From positions 1 to 23,621 of the forward strand of contig JBELFK010000030.1 in the NCBI GenBank assembly GCA_042092935.1: 23,621 nt of DNA. The letters run 5' to 3'. This document shows positions 1 to 7,246 of this stretch, piece by piece (position 1 is the first letter of the stretch; every line of letters starts with the position of its first letter). This DNA is from JASMHC01 sp042092935. GTDB lineage: Bacteria; Pseudomonadota; Alphaproteobacteria; Rhodobacterales; Rhodobacteraceae. The translations under genes and the position numbers were made by a program. The notes below the pieces were generated by a model. That model was not told where the DNA came from. It ran no database searches and saw nothing but the letters and a program-made list of their open reading frames with translations.

Positions 1-54
1 AGCAGTGGATTGAAAATCCTCGTGTCGGTGGTTCGATTCCGCCCCCGGGCACCA
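1..54 (+). tRNA. tRNA-Phe (GAA), 3' part only
   Basis: The window opens inside a tRNA, so the acceptor 5' strand and most of the D arm are missing. Visible are the anticodon loop TTGAAAA at 10-16 with anticodon GAA at 12-14, a T arm with GGTGG/CCGCC around TTCGATT, the 3' acceptor strand CCCGGGC, and encoded ACCA ending at 54. The anticodon stem GTGGA/TCCTC has one T-T mismatch at its second pair. I recall the same sequence from Rhodobacteraceae tRNA-Phe genes, so I do not read it as a pseudogene. Confidence 0.93.
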
Positions 55-329
55 CTTCTAAAGATAAACTGTTGGAAATGCTTTAGCTTTTGGCGACGGT
101 CATTCGTAATCGATCAGTTAACCTTGGGTAATTTGCAAAAAAGAGACCTGTCACTTCATCAGGTCGCATTTCAACCGGTCCTCAACAAAGCTATGTCATC
201 GAGACGATAGGTGGCAAAGCATCCAATATGGAGATTGCAGGCTGCGTTTGACGCCATTTTCTCTTGGTCTTTCATCGGTTAGAATTGGGCCGTCGAGACG
301 GGCAAATGTTGATTGAAGGATAAGTCGAA
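55..329. other. Intergenic region, tRNA-Phe to FAH-fold gene
   Basis: This stretch shows no convincing gene. It holds a 6-bp inverted repeat GACCTG/CAGGTC (145-150 and 160-165, 9-nt loop) that could end tRNA transcription but has no T run after it. A short palindrome CCGTC-GA-GACGG (290-301) lies about 28 bases before the next start codon and might be an operator. I could not find a promoter with good spacing. Confidence 0.4.
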
Positions 330-1178
330 ATGAAATTGATGCGATACGGCGACCGGCATGGTGCGAAAATCCCGTGTATACTTGATACCGATGGCGTCGC
401 CAGAGATGCTTCGTCGGTTGTCCCTGACTTTGGGCCACGCACTTTAACACCCGAAATCATAGCCAACCTAAAGGCGGTTGACCCATACAGCTTGCCTATT
501 GCGGAAATAACTGGAAAACGTTTGGCACCACCCGTTGCACAGCCATTCAACATTTATTGTATCGGGTTGAATTATTCCGATCACGCCGCCGAGGCCGGTC
601 TGCCAATTCCGGATCAACCTATCTTATTTAACAAGTCTTCGGTCACCTACTGCGGGGCCAACGATGACATTCTCTACAGCCCTAAAATGAGCAAACTCGA
701 TTGGGAGATTGAGTTGGGTGTGGTGATCGGCAAGTCTGCGTTGAACATCTCAAAGGACGAGGCTTTGGATCACGTTCTGGGTTACACGATCGTCAACGAT
801 CTGTCCGAGCGCGCTTGGCAAATGGAGCGCGGCGGCCAGTGGTCCAAGGGAAAGAGCTTCCCGAATTTTTGCCCAACGGGCCCTTTCCTTGCGACGGTTG
901 ATGAGATCGGCGACGGCAATGGGTTGACGATGTCGCTAAAAGTGAACGGTCAGCCGATGCAGACCGGAAACACCGACACAATGATTTTCGATGTCGCAAC
1001 CATTGTTAGCTACCTGAGCGAGTTTACCGAGCTTGTCCCAGGCGATTTGATTTGCACCGGCACACCTCCGGGTGTGGGCCTTGGCATGAAGCCGCCGGTT
1101 TTTCTGAACATCGGCGACACCTGTAACTTGAGCATCGAGGGATTGGGCGAGCAGACACAAACAGTCGTCGCGCTATAG
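330..1178 (+). CDS. Fumarylacetoacetate hydrolase (FAH) family protein
   Basis: This 282-residue protein belongs to the FAH superfamily, cytoplasmic divalent-metal enzymes that cleave or hydrate 2-oxo acids and beta-diketones in catabolic pathways. The N-terminal 70 residues form the usual cap. The catalytic domain opens with IGLNYSDHA near 79-87. Likely metal ligands are E126 and E128 in the LDWEIELG stretch and D157 in the VNDLSER stretch. GTPPGVG at 244-250 is the usual C-terminal active-site loop. The ATG at 330 is preceded by GAAGGA at 315-320. Members include ureidoglycolate lyase, acylpyruvases and 2-hydroxyhepta-2,4-diene-1,7-dioate isomerases, and sequence alone does not separate them. 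The stop lies 4 bases from that of the convergent next gene, leaving no room for a terminator. The family call is firm; the substrate is unknown. Confidence 0.93.
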   Translation: MKLMRYGDRHGAKIPCILDTDGVARDASSVVPDFGPRTLTPEIIANLKAVDPYSLPIAEITGKRLAPPVAQPFNIYCIGLNYSDHAAEAGLPIPDQPILFNKSSVTYCGANDDILYSPKMSKLDWEIELGVVIGKSALNISKDEALDHVLGYTIVNDLSERAWQMERGGQWSKGKSFPNFCPTGPFLATVDEIGDGNGLTMSLKVNGQPMQTGNTDTMIFDVATIVSYLSEFTELVPGDLICTGTPPGVGLGMKPPVFLNIGDTCNLSIEGLGEQTQTVVAL

Positions 1179-1182
1179 AAAC

Positions 1183-4176
1183 TTAGGCAACCTCATCGAG
1201 CGTCCGTTCCAACACATGTAGAATCATGTCGATATCCTCGGATTCGATGGTCAAAGGCGGCCTGATCTTAAGAATGCTGTCCTTGGGGCCTTCGCTACCG
1301 ATCAGAATGCGGTGATCGCGCATCCTATTCTTAACGTAGGAACAAAGCTCGGTGGCCTCCGATCCGTCGGGGTTGATTAAGTCGACGCCGATGAACAACC
1401 CCATGCCGCGCACGTCTCCGATACAGGGAAACCTGTCTTCGAGTGCGCGCAGGCCGGCCAGTAGTCTGCCCCCCATCCGGTGGGCGTTTCCTTGAAGGTC
1501 TTCGTCGTCGACGATGTCCAAAACCTCTTTGCCGATGCGGCAGGACAGGTTCGAGCCGCCAAATGTCGAGAAAAATTCAATCCCGTTGTCAAAACTGCGG
1601 GCAATTTCTTTTGTTGTCACAACAACGCCGATGGGGTGACCGTTGCCAATTGGCTTGCCCAATACCACAATATCAGGTGTTACCTTTTGGTGTTCAAAGG
1701 CGAAATAGTGGTCTCCGAGACGGCCTAAACCGGTTTGGACCTCATCTGCGATGCAAACTCCTCCGGCTGCGCGGACCTTGGCATAAACGGCCGCAAGATA
1801 GCCCATTGGTGGAATGATCTGCCCGCCGACCGAGGGGAAGGTTTCGGCGATAAAGCCCGCCACACCGTGCCCTTTGGACAGCAGCGCATCAATGGCCGGA
1901 TCGATGAGGTCCGCATAGTTCGCGGCTCGTTTGGGGTCGTCGCGCCGGAACCGGCCGCGAAAGTCGTCGGCGAGTTCAACAATTTCTACCCAGTCTGCCT
2001 GACCAACACCGTTTGGTTTGTTGAATTTATAGGCTGAAACTGCAACGGCTCCGGTTGTGTTGCCGTGATAGCCATGATCCGGTGTAATCATGCCTTTGAC
2101 GCCGGTGTGGGCGCGGGCAAGGCGCAGCGCCAGTTCATTTGCCTCGGTGCCCGAATTGACGAAAAAGCAGACGTCCAAGGCGCTCGGCATTTTGGACAGC
2201 AGTTTGTCGGCGAATTCCGTTTGCGCCGGATGGAGGTAGCGAGTGTTTGAGTTCATCCGTTTCAGCTGATCCGCGGCGACCGCCTGAATGCGCGGATGCG
2301 CGTGACCGACATGCGGGACGTTGTTGTAGGCATCCAGATAGGGACGACCCCATTCGTCGAACAGATGGTGCCTCCACCCACGCAGAAACATGACGGGGTC
2401 TTTGTAGGTTAGACTTAGGTTGCCGCCGAAATATGTTTGCCTGTCCTTTAGAACGTCGTGCTTGTCGATGGGGCGAAAGCGGACCTTTTTGTCGGCAAGA
2501 TTGAGAAGGGCGGCAGGGTTCGGGCAGATCGCCCGCCACATATACATTTCGTCGGGATCACCAACGCCCGGCCAATCGGCCTCAATTCCTTCGGTGGTGA
2601 GGGCCAGGTGAAAGTGAACATGCGGCGCCCAGCCGCCGTTTTGACTGGCGTCGCCCAAGCGGCAAAAAGCGGCACCTTTTTTAATGACATCGCCGGGGCC
2701 GAGCGTCTCAAGGAACTTGGGATCAAGATGGCCATAGAGCGTGTAGAACGCATCGCCCGCCGGTGTTTCGTGTTTTAGGATGATGACCCCGCCATAGTCG
2801 AGATGGCCGGTACGGTTTTCCGCGAAAAAGACTTCCCCGCGTAGAGGGGCATATAAGGGCGTGCCCGCCGGGGCAAAGGCATCGATTGCCAGATGAACAG
2901 TGCGTCGGTCATTGGCTTTCCATCGGCCTTTTCGAAAAGCGGCTTCGGTGTAGATGAGCCGGGGTTCGTGGTAATACCCCAGCCAGATATCGCCATCCTT
3001 GGCGAATTCCTCACCCACCCGCGCGGCCTCATCGATTGGCATGTGGAACGGGTTTTGCGGCCAAGTGCTCTGTTCGACAGAGAGTGATCCCAAGGCGGCT
3101 TCGTCAAGGTGTTCACCCATCAATGGCGCAAAGTTGCCCCGCTCTTGATCGAGCCAAGCAAGGACACGGTCCGCCCCGTCAACGACTGGCAACCCGCAAG
3201 CCGCGCGAAGCCGCGCCGTCAAAAGACCCTCGTTCAAATCATAGGTTTCAAGGAATCGCCAAGCAGGTGCCTGAGTGATTACCACGTAAGGGTCTTCCGG
3301 TGCCTCAGCCGCTTCCAACGTCGAGTTCACGACACTGACGGCCAATCGCATCCGAAGAAGCGGCCAGATCAAATCAACTTCGGTCGTGGTCAAAGGGTTG
3401 GTTGTATGAAAACCGGACACGAGGGCGGCCAGTGCGGCCTCGGGGTTGGGGTGGTCCAGCACGATGTAGGCCGCAGCAATTGCGAGGTCGCAAACGGCTG
3501 GCGCGCGGCACATGTCGCCGAAATCGATAAGGCCGGAAACTGTGGGCTCTCCGAGTGGACCGGCAACAAGGACATTATAGTCATTCGCGTCGTTATGGAT
3601 CGCCTGCCGGGGCAAGCAATCAAGCCTCGGTTGTACGCTTTGAAAGCGGGAAAGTACCGCGTCGATAATGGTCCGTCGTGTAGGGTCCGTGACGCACGAT
3701 AGCTTTGGTTCGATCCAGTCCGCTTGGGGGAGGTTCCACTTGAAGTCGCGATCAAGGTTCGGATGGTCAAAACTTGCAAGCGCAGCGGTTGTGCGCCCTA
3801 ATATTTGACCAAATTCGTGGATAAGAGCGTCGGTTTTTGGCGCAGCTTCTGCGTAGCATTTTCCCGCCAGTTTTTGTACTACCCACACAAGGCGTTCAAC
3901 GCCGCTTTCGTCCCTTAGGAACAGATAGGGCGCACCCGATCTGGCAGGGATCAACGCAGGGCAAGGCAGCGAGGGATCGTTTTGCCGGAGGTGTTCCAAC
4001 GCGCGAATTTGCATATCAACTAGCCATGCTTCGCAGTTCGGGCGCATGACTTTGACGATGTACCCAGCCCCTGCTTCGGTCTCGGCCAGATAGTTCAGGT
4101 CATATTCGCCTGCCAAACGTGTAAAGCTCGCCGAGATGCCCCAATGCTTGCGCAACTCTTCTGACCAGTGATCCAT
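1183..4176 (-). CDS. APH-type kinase / M23 domain / class III PLP enzyme fusion
   Basis: A 997-residue three-domain protein. Residues about 15-330 are an aminoglycoside phosphotransferase/choline kinase-like domain, with catalytic loop H194-N-D196 followed by N201, and a DFGD metal site at 218-221. Residues about 400-550 are an M23 (LytM) peptidase domain with zinc ligands H428, D432, H519 and H521, plus H483 in YGHL. Residues about 575-997 are a class III aminotransferase fold with SGTEAN at 675-680, D811 and the likely PLP lysine K841 in LGKPIGNG. The PLP domain resembles animal ethanolamine-phosphate and phosphohydroxylysine phospho-lyases, which work after a kinase of the N-terminal type. 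I infer kinase then phospho-lyase acting on an amino alcohol. The frame is open back to 4404, but the ATG at 4176 has an AAGGA ribosome site 8-9 bases upstream and starts where homology starts. No signal peptide is visible, so the M23 domain would be cytoplasmic. Confidence 0.93.
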   Translation of the reverse strand: MDHWSEELRKHWGISASFTRLAGEYDLNYLAETEAGAGYIVKVMRPNCEAWLVDMQIRALEHLRQNDPSLPCPALIPARSGAPYLFLRDESGVERLVWVVQKLAGKCYAEAAPKTDALIHEFGQILGRTTAALASFDHPNLDRDFKWNLPQADWIEPKLSCVTDPTRRTIIDAVLSRFQSVQPRLDCLPRQAIHNDANDYNVLVAGPLGEPTVSGLIDFGDMCRAPAVCDLAIAAAYIVLDHPNPEAALAALVSGFHTTNPLTTTEVDLIWPLLRMRLAVSVVNSTLEAAEAPEDPYVVITQAPAWRFLETYDLNEGLLTARLRAACGLPVVDGADRVLAWLDQERGNFAPLMGEHLDEAALGSLSVEQSTWPQNPFHMPIDEAARVGEEFAKDGDIWLGYYHEPRLIYTEAAFRKGRWKANDRRTVHLAIDAFAPAGTPLYAPLRGEVFFAENRTGHLDYGGVIILKHETPAGDAFYTLYGHLDPKFLETLGPGDVIKKGAAFCRLGDASQNGGWAPHVHFHLALTTEGIEADWPGVGDPDEMYMWRAICPNPAALLNLADKKVRFRPIDKHDVLKDRQTYFGGNLSLTYKDPVMFLRGWRHHLFDEWGRPYLDAYNNVPHVGHAHPRIQAVAADQLKRMNSNTRYLHPAQTEFADKLLSKMPSALDVCFFVNSGTEANELALRLARAHTGVKGMITPDHGYHGNTTGAVAVSAYKFNKPNGVGQADWVEIVELADDFRGRFRRDDPKRAANYADLIDPAIDALLSKGHGVAGFIAETFPSVGGQIIPPMGYLAAVYAKVRAAGGVCIADEVQTGLGRLGDHYFAFEHQKVTPDIVVLGKPIGNGHPIGVVVTTKEIARSFDNGIEFFSTFGGSNLSCRIGKEVLDIVDDEDLQGNAHRMGGRLLAGLRALEDRFPCIGDVRGMGLFIGVDLINPDGSEATELCSYVKNRMRDHRILIGSEGPKDSILKIRPPLTIESEDIDMILHVLERTLDEVA

Positions 4177-4403
4177 GCAAGGTTCCTTAGACTTCGAAAA
4201 TTGATAGAGTGGAATGCCACGTCGTAAGTAGTTTCTCATACGCGGAATTGATGCAAGGGGGCTCTTGTCGTTTGGGTTGTTGAGCGCGCTCGGAGGCGTT
4301 GATTTATTGCCGTCTGGATGCCCGTGTGCAGTTTTGGCGCTGTTGAAAGTGCCCCATGAACCCACGCAGATCAGGCCGATTTCCGGACCGTTCTGAGCCG
4401 ACA

Positions 4404-4415
4404 AATTTCGAAATT
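4404..4415. promoter_or_regulatory. Perfect 12-bp palindrome, candidate operator
   Basis: AATTTCGAAATT reads the same on both strands. It sits one base from the 17-bp palindrome at 4417-4433 and just upstream of the monooxygenase promoter. Its position suits a regulator controlling one or both divergent genes. Its AT-rich flanks make chance symmetry possible. Confidence 0.4.
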
Positions 4416-4416
4416 A

Positions 4417-4433
4417 ATACACCATTGATGTAT
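4417..4433. promoter_or_regulatory. 17-bp palindrome over the -35 box, candidate operator
   Basis: ATACACCATTGATGTAT has 7 of 8 half-site pairs complementary around a central T. The ATACA...TGTAT arms recall GntR-family operators, though the regulator is not in this window and the family is a guess. It covers the -35 hexamer of the rightward promoter (4425-4430), which suits repression. Confidence 0.5.
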
Positions 4434-4453
4434 GTTTAGTCGGGTGCTAACAT
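4425..4453 (+). promoter_or_regulatory. Candidate sigma70 promoter of the monooxygenase operon
   Basis: TTGATG (4425-4430) and TAACAT (4448-4453) are separated by 17 bases, each matching four of six consensus positions. A TG at 4445-4446 gives an extended -10. Transcription would begin near 4460, leaving a short leader before the GGAG at 4474 and the ATG at 4486. Confidence 0.5.
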
Positions 4454-4485
4454 TTTTGAAAATATTGCCCTTCGGAGACCACTCA

Positions 4486-5640
4486 ATGACCGTCGTACCC
4501 ATAAGTTCACCCGATTTGAAATCTGCCGAGGCCTCGTGGTTTTCTGCTCTGTGTTCAGACGATTATCAGTTCCTGGGTGTGCCAGACGGCGATTTGCGGT
4601 CCAGCTGGGCGCATTGCAGCGATATTGTCAAAAAGGCCGAGGAAAACGGATTTCGAAACATTCTTTGCCCCTCGTCGTATCAGGTGGGTCAGGACACGTT
4701 GTCGTTTGTTGCGGGGTGTGCGCCGATCACGTCAAAGATCAATCTGCTGGCTGCGGTTCGCTGCGGCGAGATGCAGCCGATCATGTTGGCGCGCACGATT
4801 GCCACGCTGGATCACATGCTCCAAGGGCGTCTGACCGTCAACATCATCAGCTCGGACTTCCCCGGCGAAAAAGACGACAGTGCCTACCGCTACCAGAGAT
4901 CGCGAGAAGTGATCGAGATTTTAAAGCAGGCATGGACGCAGGATGAATTCAATCATCAGGGCGAGATCTATAACTTCTCGGATCTGACGACCGACCCCGC
5001 GAAGCCCTACCAAACCGGTGGACCGATGCTGTATTTTGGTGGCTATTCGCCTTCGGCTCTCGAATTGTGCGGCGAACATTGCGATGTTTACTTGATGTGG
5101 CCAGAGAAAAAGGAAGCGCTTGCCGAGCGTATGAAGGCCGTCCATGCACAGGCCGAGAGGTTCGGGCGCACTTTGGATTATGGCTTGCGCGTGCATGTGA
5201 TTGTCCGTGACACGGAAGCCGAAGCCAAGGAATACGCCGAGCACATTGTTTCAAAGCTGGATGATGACTATGGCCGGATGATCCGCGAGCGGGCGTTGGA
5301 TTCGACGTCGCTTGGTGTGTCTCATCAGGCGCAAAACCGAGAATTGGCCGACAAATTCGGATATATTGAGCCGCACCTTTGGACCGGCGTCGGGCGTGCG
5401 CGTTCGGGCTGCGGGGCGGCGCTGGTTGGATCTGCGGATCAGATTTTGAGCCAGATTGAAGAGTATAAAGCGATGGGCATGCGGGCGTTCATATTCTCGG
5501 GTTATCCGCATCTGGACGAGGCCGATCACTTCGGACGCCTCGTTATGCCCCATTTGGATACGTGTTCATTGCCCCAGGAATATGGCCGTGTCCCGTCAAA
5601 TGCACCTCAGACACCTTTGGCTAATGGAGTTCGTCGATAA
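4486..5640 (+). CDS. LLM-class flavin-dependent monooxygenase, SsuD-like
   Basis: A 384-residue protein of the bacterial luciferase-like TIM-barrel family, closest in pattern to alkanesulfonate monooxygenase SsuD. These enzymes use reduced FMN and O2 to cleave carbon-sulfur or related bonds in the cytoplasm. Recognisable parts are GRLTVNI at 114-120 followed by an SSDFPGE segment, the later LYFGGYSPSALEL segment, and near the C terminus GSADQI... leading into FSGYPHLDEA, which closely matches SsuD. An upstream in-frame ATG at 4432 exists, but GGAG at 4474-4477 lies 8 bases from the ATG at 4486, which I take as the start. The stop overlaps the next start (TAATG). A flavin reductase two genes downstream would supply FMNH2. 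No sulfonate ABC transporter is adjacent, so the substrate may not be a sulfonate. Confidence 0.92.
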   Translation: MTVVPISSPDLKSAEASWFSALCSDDYQFLGVPDGDLRSSWAHCSDIVKKAEENGFRNILCPSSYQVGQDTLSFVAGCAPITSKINLLAAVRCGEMQPIMLARTIATLDHMLQGRLTVNIISSDFPGEKDDSAYRYQRSREVIEILKQAWTQDEFNHQGEIYNFSDLTTDPAKPYQTGGPMLYFGGYSPSALELCGEHCDVYLMWPEKKEALAERMKAVHAQAERFGRTLDYGLRVHVIVRDTEAEAKEYAEHIVSKLDDDYGRMIRERALDSTSLGVSHQAQNRELADKFGYIEPHLWTGVGRARSGCGAALVGSADQILSQIEEYKAMGMRAFIFSGYPHLDEADHFGRLVMPHLDTCSLPQEYGRVPSNAPQTPLANGVRR

Positions 5641-6530
5641 TGGAACGTGTTGTTCTTGGTGAAGGAATAGATTTCAGTCGTATCGTTTATGGCATGTGGC
5701 GCATCAAAGATGATGCCGACACATCGCCCGCCCATGTTCAGGCCAAAATTGAGGCCTGTTTGGATCAAGGCATCACGACCTTCGATCAAGCGGATATATA
5801 CGGAGACTACGGTGCCGAAGAGGTTTTAGGTCAGGCGTTAAAAGCCGCACCTGGGATGCGCGATCAAATGCAGATCGTCACGAAATGCGATATTGTCGCG
5901 CCGATAGGGCGATATTCGGACAAACGCGTGAAATATTACGATACCTCCGCCGCGCATATTCAATCGTCTGTCGATATGTCGCTTGCAGCGATGGCGATTG
6001 AGACGATTGATCTGTTGCTCGTTCATCGTCCTGACCCCTTCATGGATGCAGATGAAACAGGTGCGGCGTTGGACGGGTTGGTTGCCTCGGGCAAGGTGCG
6101 CTCGATCGGCGTTTCGAATTTTCGCCCTTGGGATTGGGAGCTTTTGCAATCCCGAATGACGTCTCCGCTTTTGACGAACCAAATCGAATTTAGTCTCGGT
6201 GCCCGCGGGTGTCTGACCAACGGAGATCTCGCGTTTCTACAGCAGCATCGAATCAAGCCAATGGCCTGGTCACCACTCGGCGGCGGCGCGTTGATTGGGC
6301 AGGGCGATGCGCTTGGCAAAACAATGGATCGCATTGCCGCTGACCATGGCACCGACCGCGCCGGCTTGGCCGTGGCTTGGATCATGGCGCATCCCGCCGG
6401 ATTCCTGCCGGTTATGGGGACGAATAATCTTGATCGTATCCGCGCGCTTGGGGCAGCGGCTGACATCAAACTTGACCGAGAAACCTGGTTTGAACTTCTG
6501 GAAGCCGCAAACGGGTGCGAGGTGCCTTGA
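5640..6530 (+). CDS. Aldo/keto reductase
   Basis: A 296-residue NAD(P)H-dependent oxidoreductase of the aldo/keto reductase superfamily, resembling the YdhF-type branch. The catalytic tetrad is visible as D49, Y54 (in ADIYGDYG), K82 (in VTKCD) and H119 (in LLLVHRPDP). The cofactor-side motif IGVSNF lies near 155 and a WSPLGGG segment follows. The ATG shares its A with the upstream stop codon, and GGAG at 5626-5629 is spaced for it, so translation is coupled. It also overlaps the following start (TGATG). In this operon it probably reduces or oxidises a carbonyl made by the monooxygenase; that role is inferred from position only. Confidence 0.95.
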   Translation: MERVVLGEGIDFSRIVYGMWRIKDDADTSPAHVQAKIEACLDQGITTFDQADIYGDYGAEEVLGQALKAAPGMRDQMQIVTKCDIVAPIGRYSDKRVKYYDTSAAHIQSSVDMSLAAMAIETIDLLLVHRPDPFMDADETGAALDGLVASGKVRSIGVSNFRPWDWELLQSRMTSPLLTNQIEFSLGARGCLTNGDLAFLQQHRIKPMAWSPLGGGALIGQGDALGKTMDRIAADHGTDRAGLAVAWIMAHPAGFLPVMGTNNLDRIRALGAAADIKLDRETWFELLEAANGCEVP

Positions 6531-7051
6531 TGCCGGATGGAAGTTATCACGAGGATTATGTGAAAGAGTTCGTCCCTGATCCGAGCTGCCAGCGAGAGTT
6601 TCGTGACGCGCTTGGGCAGTTTTCAACCGGCGTTACGATCGTCACGGCGCTTGGCGCGCAGGGGCCTATTGGCATGACGGCAAACAGTTTTACGGCCGTG
6701 TCTTTGGACCCGCCTTTGGTGATGTGGTGCCCTGCAAAGGCCTCGGCCCGGTTTCCGGTTTTTGCCGAGGCCACACATTTTGCGATCCATGTGCTGGCAG
6801 CCAGTCAAAAGGGGTTGGCAGATCGTTTTGCGCGTCAGGGCAACGGGTTTGAGGGGCTGGGCGACCTGACCAATGATGACGGCGTTCCGGTAATTCCCGA
6901 TTGTCTTGCCCGGTTTGATTGCAGCCTGTTTGACACGCATGACGCAGGCGATCATGCAATTGTCGTCGGGCGTGTGGAAAATGTTTCTCGCTCGGTTGGG
7001 CGCGGCCTTGTGTTCGCAAACGGTCAATTCGGGTCATTTTCTGACTTTTGA
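6530..7051 (+). CDS. Flavin reductase-like protein (FMN:NAD(P)H oxidoreductase)
   Basis: A 173-residue member of the flavin reductase-like (HpaC/DIM6-NTAB) family, small FMN-binding split-barrel proteins that supply reduced flavin to a partner monooxygenase. Family motifs are FSTGVTIVTA near 30-39 and GMTANSFTAVSLDPPLV about 48-64, which binds flavin phosphate. GDHAIVVGRV lies near the C terminus. The ATG at 6530 overlaps the upstream stop (TGATG); an in-frame upstream start at 6515 would lie within the reductase gene and is less likely. As last gene of the operon it pairs naturally with the SsuD-like oxygenase, giving a two-component monooxygenase. Confidence 0.93.
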   Translation: MPDGSYHEDYVKEFVPDPSCQREFRDALGQFSTGVTIVTALGAQGPIGMTANSFTAVSLDPPLVMWCPAKASARFPVFAEATHFAIHVLAASQKGLADRFARQGNGFEGLGDLTNDDGVPVIPDCLARFDCSLFDTHDAGDHAIVVGRVENVSRSVGRGLVFANGQFGSFSDF

Positions 7052-7105
7052 ATGCATATTTGCTGAGATTGACTGAAAGGAGTGTTTCAAAAGGTGAAAA
7101 AATCA

Positions 7106-7121
7106 GTGTGAACGCTAACAC
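7106..7121. promoter_or_regulatory. LacI-family-type operator upstream of aglE
   Basis: GTGTGAACGCTAACAC is centred on CG, with 6 of 8 half-site pairs symmetric. It matches the LacI/GalR-type pattern TGNNANCGNTNNCA, and 13 of 14 positions of the CcpA-type cre consensus. It lies 7 bases before the -35 box of the agl promoter. AglR, the regulator of this operon in rhizobia, is a LacI-family repressor, so this is the expected kind of site. Confidence 0.65.
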
Positions 7122-7128
7122 GCGAAAG

Positions 7129-7158
7129 TTGACGGGTCAGTCATCTGAGTGCTAGCAA
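7129..7158 (+). promoter_or_regulatory. Candidate agl operon promoter
   Basis: TTGACG at 7129-7134 is followed after 18 bases by TAGCAA at 7153-7158, with TG at 7150-7151 giving an extended -10. The -35 is strong and the -10 weak. An 8-bp palindrome TGCTAGCA (7150-7157) overlaps the -10. The leader to the aglE start would be about 80 nt. Confidence 0.45.
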
Positions 7159-7246
7159 TTCTCTGGTGACTTGGGGCGATACGACCCCGAAACAATAAAA
7201 ACAACAAGTTACTCGAAATAAGACTTTGAATTCTGGGAGGAAAAAT

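Larger units (their letters stand above)
4177..4485. other. Divergent regulatory region (309 bp)
   Basis: This region separates the kinase/PLP fusion gene (leftward) from the monooxygenase operon (rightward). It holds two adjacent palindromes (4404-4415 and 4417-4433) and a rightward promoter at 4425-4453, listed separately. The leftward reading frame stays open through most of it, but the encoded residues look unconserved and the ribosome site argues for the start at 4176. I could not fix a leftward promoter. Confidence 0.6.

Noticed and set aside
1178..1183. Search for a bidirectional terminator between the FAH-fold gene and the fusion gene
   Set aside because: Only four bases separate the stops and no hairpin with T runs is seen there.
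3109..3702. 197-residue plus-strand open frame
   Set aside because: It is antisense to the kinase part of the fusion gene, whose motifs are clear; no ribosome site or family pattern is visible.
4177..4404. 76-codon upstream extension of the kinase/PLP fusion gene
   Set aside because: The ATG at 4176 has a good ribosome site and begins at the family N terminus; the extension shows no domain or signal peptide.
7170..7195. GGGG/CCCC hairpin in the aglE leader, considered as a riboswitch or attenuator
   Set aside because: Only four pairs form around an 8-base loop, with no T run and no riboswitch-like structure.
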